Shown: one piece after another, positions 8,045 to 9,601 of the stretch | Layout: the number at the start of each line of letters is the position of its first letter | How positions within the stretch are numbered: the stretch's first letter is position 1 | Assembly: GCA_031376995.1 (NCBI GenBank) | Contig: JANMEO010000258.1 | Coordinates: forward strand, 1-9,601 | Source: CANHBY01 sp031376995 | Lineage (GTDB): Bacteria > Pseudomonadota > Gammaproteobacteria > Burkholderiales > Burkholderiaceae_C | DNA length: 9,601 bases | Reading direction: 5' to 3' | Notes under the pieces: model-generated | Databases searched by the model: none | Told to the model about the DNA's origin: nothing | The model's input: only the letters and a program-made list of their open reading frames with translations | Translations under genes and position numbers: made by a program

Positions 8045-8048
8045 GGAG
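8045..8048 (+). promoter_or_regulatory. ribosome binding site fixing the DUF4254 start
   Basis: GGAG lies 9 nt before the ATG at 8058. The frame also has an ATG at 8043, but that one is preceded only by an A-run and overlaps this site, so 8058 is the likelier start. Confidence 0.6.
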
Positions 8049-8057
8049 CGTTTGACA

Positions 8058-8741
8058 ATGAAGACGGAGGAAAAAATAGGCGCCAACCAGGTGATCGCCT
8101 TTCATGATCAGTGCTTGACCAACTCAGCTTGGCTAAGCACTGATCATGCGTTGAGCCCTCAGACCACATGGCATTGGATTGAAGTCAATCATCGCAACAA
8201 CAGCCTGTTGTGGGCCGAAGAAGACTTAGCCCGGCGAACGACCGTGAGCGACGCTTTGATTGCCGCCAACAAACGCGCCATTGATCGGTTCAACCAAAGT
8301 CGCAATGATGCCACGGAGCGAATTGACGAGATGCTGTTGCTAGGTTTGGGTTTGATTGAGGCAGCCTCTGCCCAAACAGACATGCCCGTTTCAAGGGTGC
8401 CCCCAGGGGCCCGCTTGCACAGCGAAACGGCAGGGAGTATGGTTGATCGGCTCTCGATCTTGGCGTTGAAGATCGCCGCCATGCGCAAGCAAGCTCAACG
8501 CGCCGATGTCGATGTTGAGCACATCAAGGCCAGCACGAGCAAACTGGCACGCCTGCAAGCCCAGCGTGCTGACTTAGGCCAATGTTTTGAAGAGTTGCTG
8601 ACTGATGCCGCAGCAGGCCGAGCCTATTTCAAGGTGTATCGGCAGTTCAAGATGTACAACGATCACCGTTTCAATCCCGTGTTGGTGGCTGAGGCTCAAC
8701 ACAGCCTCTTCAGGTTGAATGGGTCTATCACCCCTCCGTAG
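8058..8741 (+). CDS. DUF4254 family protein, function unknown
   Basis: This is a 227-residue soluble protein with no signal peptide or membrane segment. It shows the hallmarks I associate with DUF4254: an HRNNSLLWAEEDLARR block at about 45-60, the strongly conserved KRAIDRFNQSRNDATERID at about 72-90, and the block SETAGSMVDRLSILALKI at about 122-139. The rest is mostly helical and charged, with probable coiled-coil character at about 140-182. No catalytic activity is known to me for this family. My recollection, unchecked here, is that members often sit beside glycosyltransferase genes, and here the gene is divergent from a GT4 gene and close to msbA and waaC. The start is taken at ATG 8058 because GGAG precedes it at good spacing; ATG 8043 would add five residues. 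A long inverted repeat overlaps codons 16-31. Confidence 0.85.
   Translation: MKTEEKIGANQVIAFHDQCLTNSAWLSTDHALSPQTTWHWIEVNHRNNSLLWAEEDLARRTTVSDALIAANKRAIDRFNQSRNDATERIDEMLLLGLGLIEAASAQTDMPVSRVPPGARLHSETAGSMVDRLSILALKIAAMRKQAQRADVDVEHIKASTSKLARLQAQRADLGQCFEELLTDAAAGRAYFKVYRQFKMYNDHRFNPVLVAEAQHSLFRLNGSITPP
8103..8148. repeat. 14-bp perfect inverted repeat inside the DUF4254 gene
   Basis: The arms CATGATCAGTGCTT (8103-8116) and AAGCACTGATCATG (8135-8148) are exact reverse complements. Between them CCAA (8119-8122) and TTGG (8129-8132) extend the stem, separated from the arms by a two-base G·T/A·C step, and leave a 6-nt loop CTCAGC. Each arm contains the palindrome TGATCA. The whole element can fold as a hairpin with 20-base arms and lies in codons 16-31, starting 45 nt after the start codon. 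Confidence 0.9.
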
Positions 8742-8828
8742 CAAATGGAATCCCCCCCAAAAACTCAGCCAATTAAGCGCAAATTTGAAAAGCGGACATG
8801 GGGCATCTGCCGACAAAATGAAACCCTC

Positions 8829-8845
8829 AGGGCCACCAAGGCCCT
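8829..8845 (+). terminator. short hairpin between the DUF4254 and ComEA-like genes
   Basis: AGGGCC (8829-8834) and GGCCCT (8840-8845) form a 6-bp GC-rich stem around a 5-nt loop. No T-run follows directly; only four Ts occur about 10 nt later (8856-8859). It may be a weak or Rho-assisted terminator after the DUF4254 gene, or a leader structure ahead of the next gene. Confidence 0.3.
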
Positions 8846-8859
8846 TGGATCCCAATTTT

Positions 8860-8864
8860 GGAGG
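8860..8864 (+). promoter_or_regulatory. strong ribosome binding site of the ComEA-like gene
   Basis: GGAGG lies 8 nt before ATG 8873, close to ideal. It rules out the upstream in-frame TTG at 8858, which overlaps it, and gives a protein beginning MISICQSGF. Confidence 0.8.
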
Positions 8865-8872
8865 GCAACGTT

Positions 8873-9364
8873 ATGATTTCCATCTGTCAATCAGGTTTCA
8901 TCTCTTGGGGTTGGGTTCTGGCCAGCGTGCTCTGGCTGTTTACCCTCGCAGTTCAGGCCACCCCGATCGAGGCCAACACCGCGAGCAGCCCCGAGCTTGA
9001 GAGCATCAAGGGCATTGGCCCACGCATGGCAGCCAATATCTCAACCGAGCGGCGCAACGCAAACTTCAGTGATTGGACAGACTTGATTGAGCGAGTTCAG
9101 GGTATAGGCCCGGGCAGTGCCTTGAAATTTTCTAACCATGGCCTGACAGTCAATGGGGCGCAGTACAGCGCCACCCCCACCACATCCATCACCGCCACCA
9201 CCACCTCACGCAAACCCCATCACACCACGCTCAACAGTGGCCGCGGCATCATCATGACCATCCCGCAAGCCTCGGTCACGCCACCCCAACCAGCGCCCCG
9301 CACACACAACACCAACCTCAGCAAGACCGCGCCACGCCCCGCAAAAATCAGCCAAGCGCCATGA
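8873..9364 (+). CDS. secreted ComEA-like helix-hairpin-helix protein
   Basis: This is a 163-residue protein with a hydrophobic N-terminus (about 10-28) and a likely signal peptidase site after AVQA at residue 29. The mature protein begins with IEANTASSPELESIKGIGP, the standard opening of a ComEA-type domain. Two helix-hairpin-helix turns, each with GIGP, lie at about 47-50 and 77-80, followed by the end of the domain near LTVNG. ComEA proteins bind double-stranded DNA in the periplasm during natural transformation, so a similar DNA-binding role is likely but untested. Unlike the compact ComEA of many Gram-negatives, this one has a tail of about 65 residues rich in Thr, Pro, Ser and basic residues, probably disordered. 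The second half lacks obvious globular motifs but stays in frame to the stop. A strong ribosome binding site supports the start. It converges with the patatin-like gene. Confidence 0.82.
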   Translation: MISICQSGFISWGWVLASVLWLFTLAVQATPIEANTASSPELESIKGIGPRMAANISTERRNANFSDWTDLIERVQGIGPGSALKFSNHGLTVNGAQYSATPTTSITATTTSRKPHHTTLNSGRGIIMTIPQASVTPPQPAPRTHNTNLSKTAPRPAKISQAP

Positions 9365-9385
9365 CATGGGTTGACCGTCATGCGC
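9356..9385. repeat. inverted repeat spanning both convergent stop codons
   Basis: GCGCCATGAC (9356-9365) pairs with GTCATGCGC (9377-9385) apart from one bulged C, leaving an 11-nt loop. The TGA of the ComEA-like gene (9362-9364) and the TGA of the opposite gene (9380-9378) both lie in the arms. No T-run follows on either strand, so if it ends transcription it is not a classical intrinsic terminator. Confidence 0.6.
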
Positions 9386-9601
9386 CAGATCCTGCAGTAG
9401 GGGCATCACGCTTGTCAACATCAGGCCAATGACCTTCCCAACCAAAAAATTGAATCACCTCATTTCGACGCGCCAGTGTGTCCGTCTCCCCCAAAGCCAG
9501 CAACTCTTGGGTGTAAGGAGCCTCAAACAACACATAACTGGCCAAGGCAGCACCTCGCGCTTCACGCCCCTCTCCAGACACCCCCATGCCGCGCAAAAGC
9601 G
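9378..9601 (-). CDS. patatin-like phospholipase, C-terminal end (partial)
   Basis: The frame is open from the right edge to a TGA at 9380-9378 and covers the last 74 or so residues. A TTG at 9596 could look like a start, but the codons before it are also open and the sequence reads as the middle of a protein. The stretch REARGAALASYVLFEAPY, then QELLALGETDTLARRNEVIQ, resembles what I recall of the C-terminal end of bacterial patatin-like (RssA-type) esterases. The Ser-Asp catalytic dyad of that family would lie in the missing upstream part, so it cannot be checked here. The end, after FFGWEGHWPD, is low complexity. Patatin-like proteins hydrolyse lipid acyl esters; the substrate cannot be inferred. 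Confidence 0.55.
   Translation of the reverse strand, partial: LLRGMGVSGEGREARGAALASYVLFEAPYTQELLALGETDTLARRNEVIQFFGWEGHWPDVDKRDAPTAGSGA

Noticed and set aside
9378..9596. A complete 72-residue minus-strand gene starting at TTG 9596
   Set aside because: The frame stays open to the window edge, no ribosome binding site can be seen, and the sequence matches the end of a larger hydrolase.

Overview
The window looks like chromosomal DNA from a betaproteobacterium, most likely Burkholderiales and possibly the Comamonadaceae. This rests on the protein families and how their sequences read (an ExeA/GspA-type ATPase, WaaC, MsbA, a YgiQ radical SAM protein, a patatin-like hydrolase and a ComEA-like protein) and on the moderately high GC of most genes. 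No search was run, so the taxonomy is inference.

Layout. Positions 1-7876 hold six genes, all on the minus strand. In transcription order they are an AT-rich GT4 glycosyltransferase (7876-6821), the lipid A flippase gene msbA (6738-4945), LPS heptosyltransferase I waaC (4906-3950), a small orphan lipoprotein (3871-3428), a YgiQ-type radical SAM gene (3371-1068) and an ExeA/GspA-like AAA ATPase whose 3' end lies beyond position 1. Gaps are short (about 35-80 bp), so long co-transcripts are possible. An AT-rich inverted repeat sits between the GT4 gene and msbA. A 166-181 bp divergent spacer (7877-8042/8057) separates this block from two plus-strand genes: a DUF4254 protein (8058-8741) and a secreted ComEA-like helix-hairpin-helix protein (8873-9364). 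The right edge holds the C-terminal end of a patatin-like phospholipase on the minus strand, convergent with the ComEA-like gene and only 13 bp from it. No stretch over 300 bp lacks a gene, and I saw no tRNA, rRNA, CRISPR array, insertion sequence or phage gene.

How the genes fit together. The central theme is the outer membrane and LPS. WaaC adds the first heptose to the Kdo-lipid A core, MsbA flips the core-lipid A across the inner membrane, and the GT4 enzyme probably adds a sugar to the core or another surface glycan. DUF4254 is an uncharacterised family, here divergent from the glycosyltransferase, so a glycan-related role is plausible but unproven. The flanking genes (YgiQ, ExeA-like ATPase, ComEA-like protein, patatin) are housekeeping or envelope functions with no evident link.

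I found no convincing new defence or mobile system. The most unusual sequence signals are a long near-perfect inverted repeat inside the start of the DUF4254 gene (8103-8148), a second nested hairpin in that gene's probable leader (7993-8028), and an inverted repeat carrying the stop codons of both convergent genes at 9356-9385.
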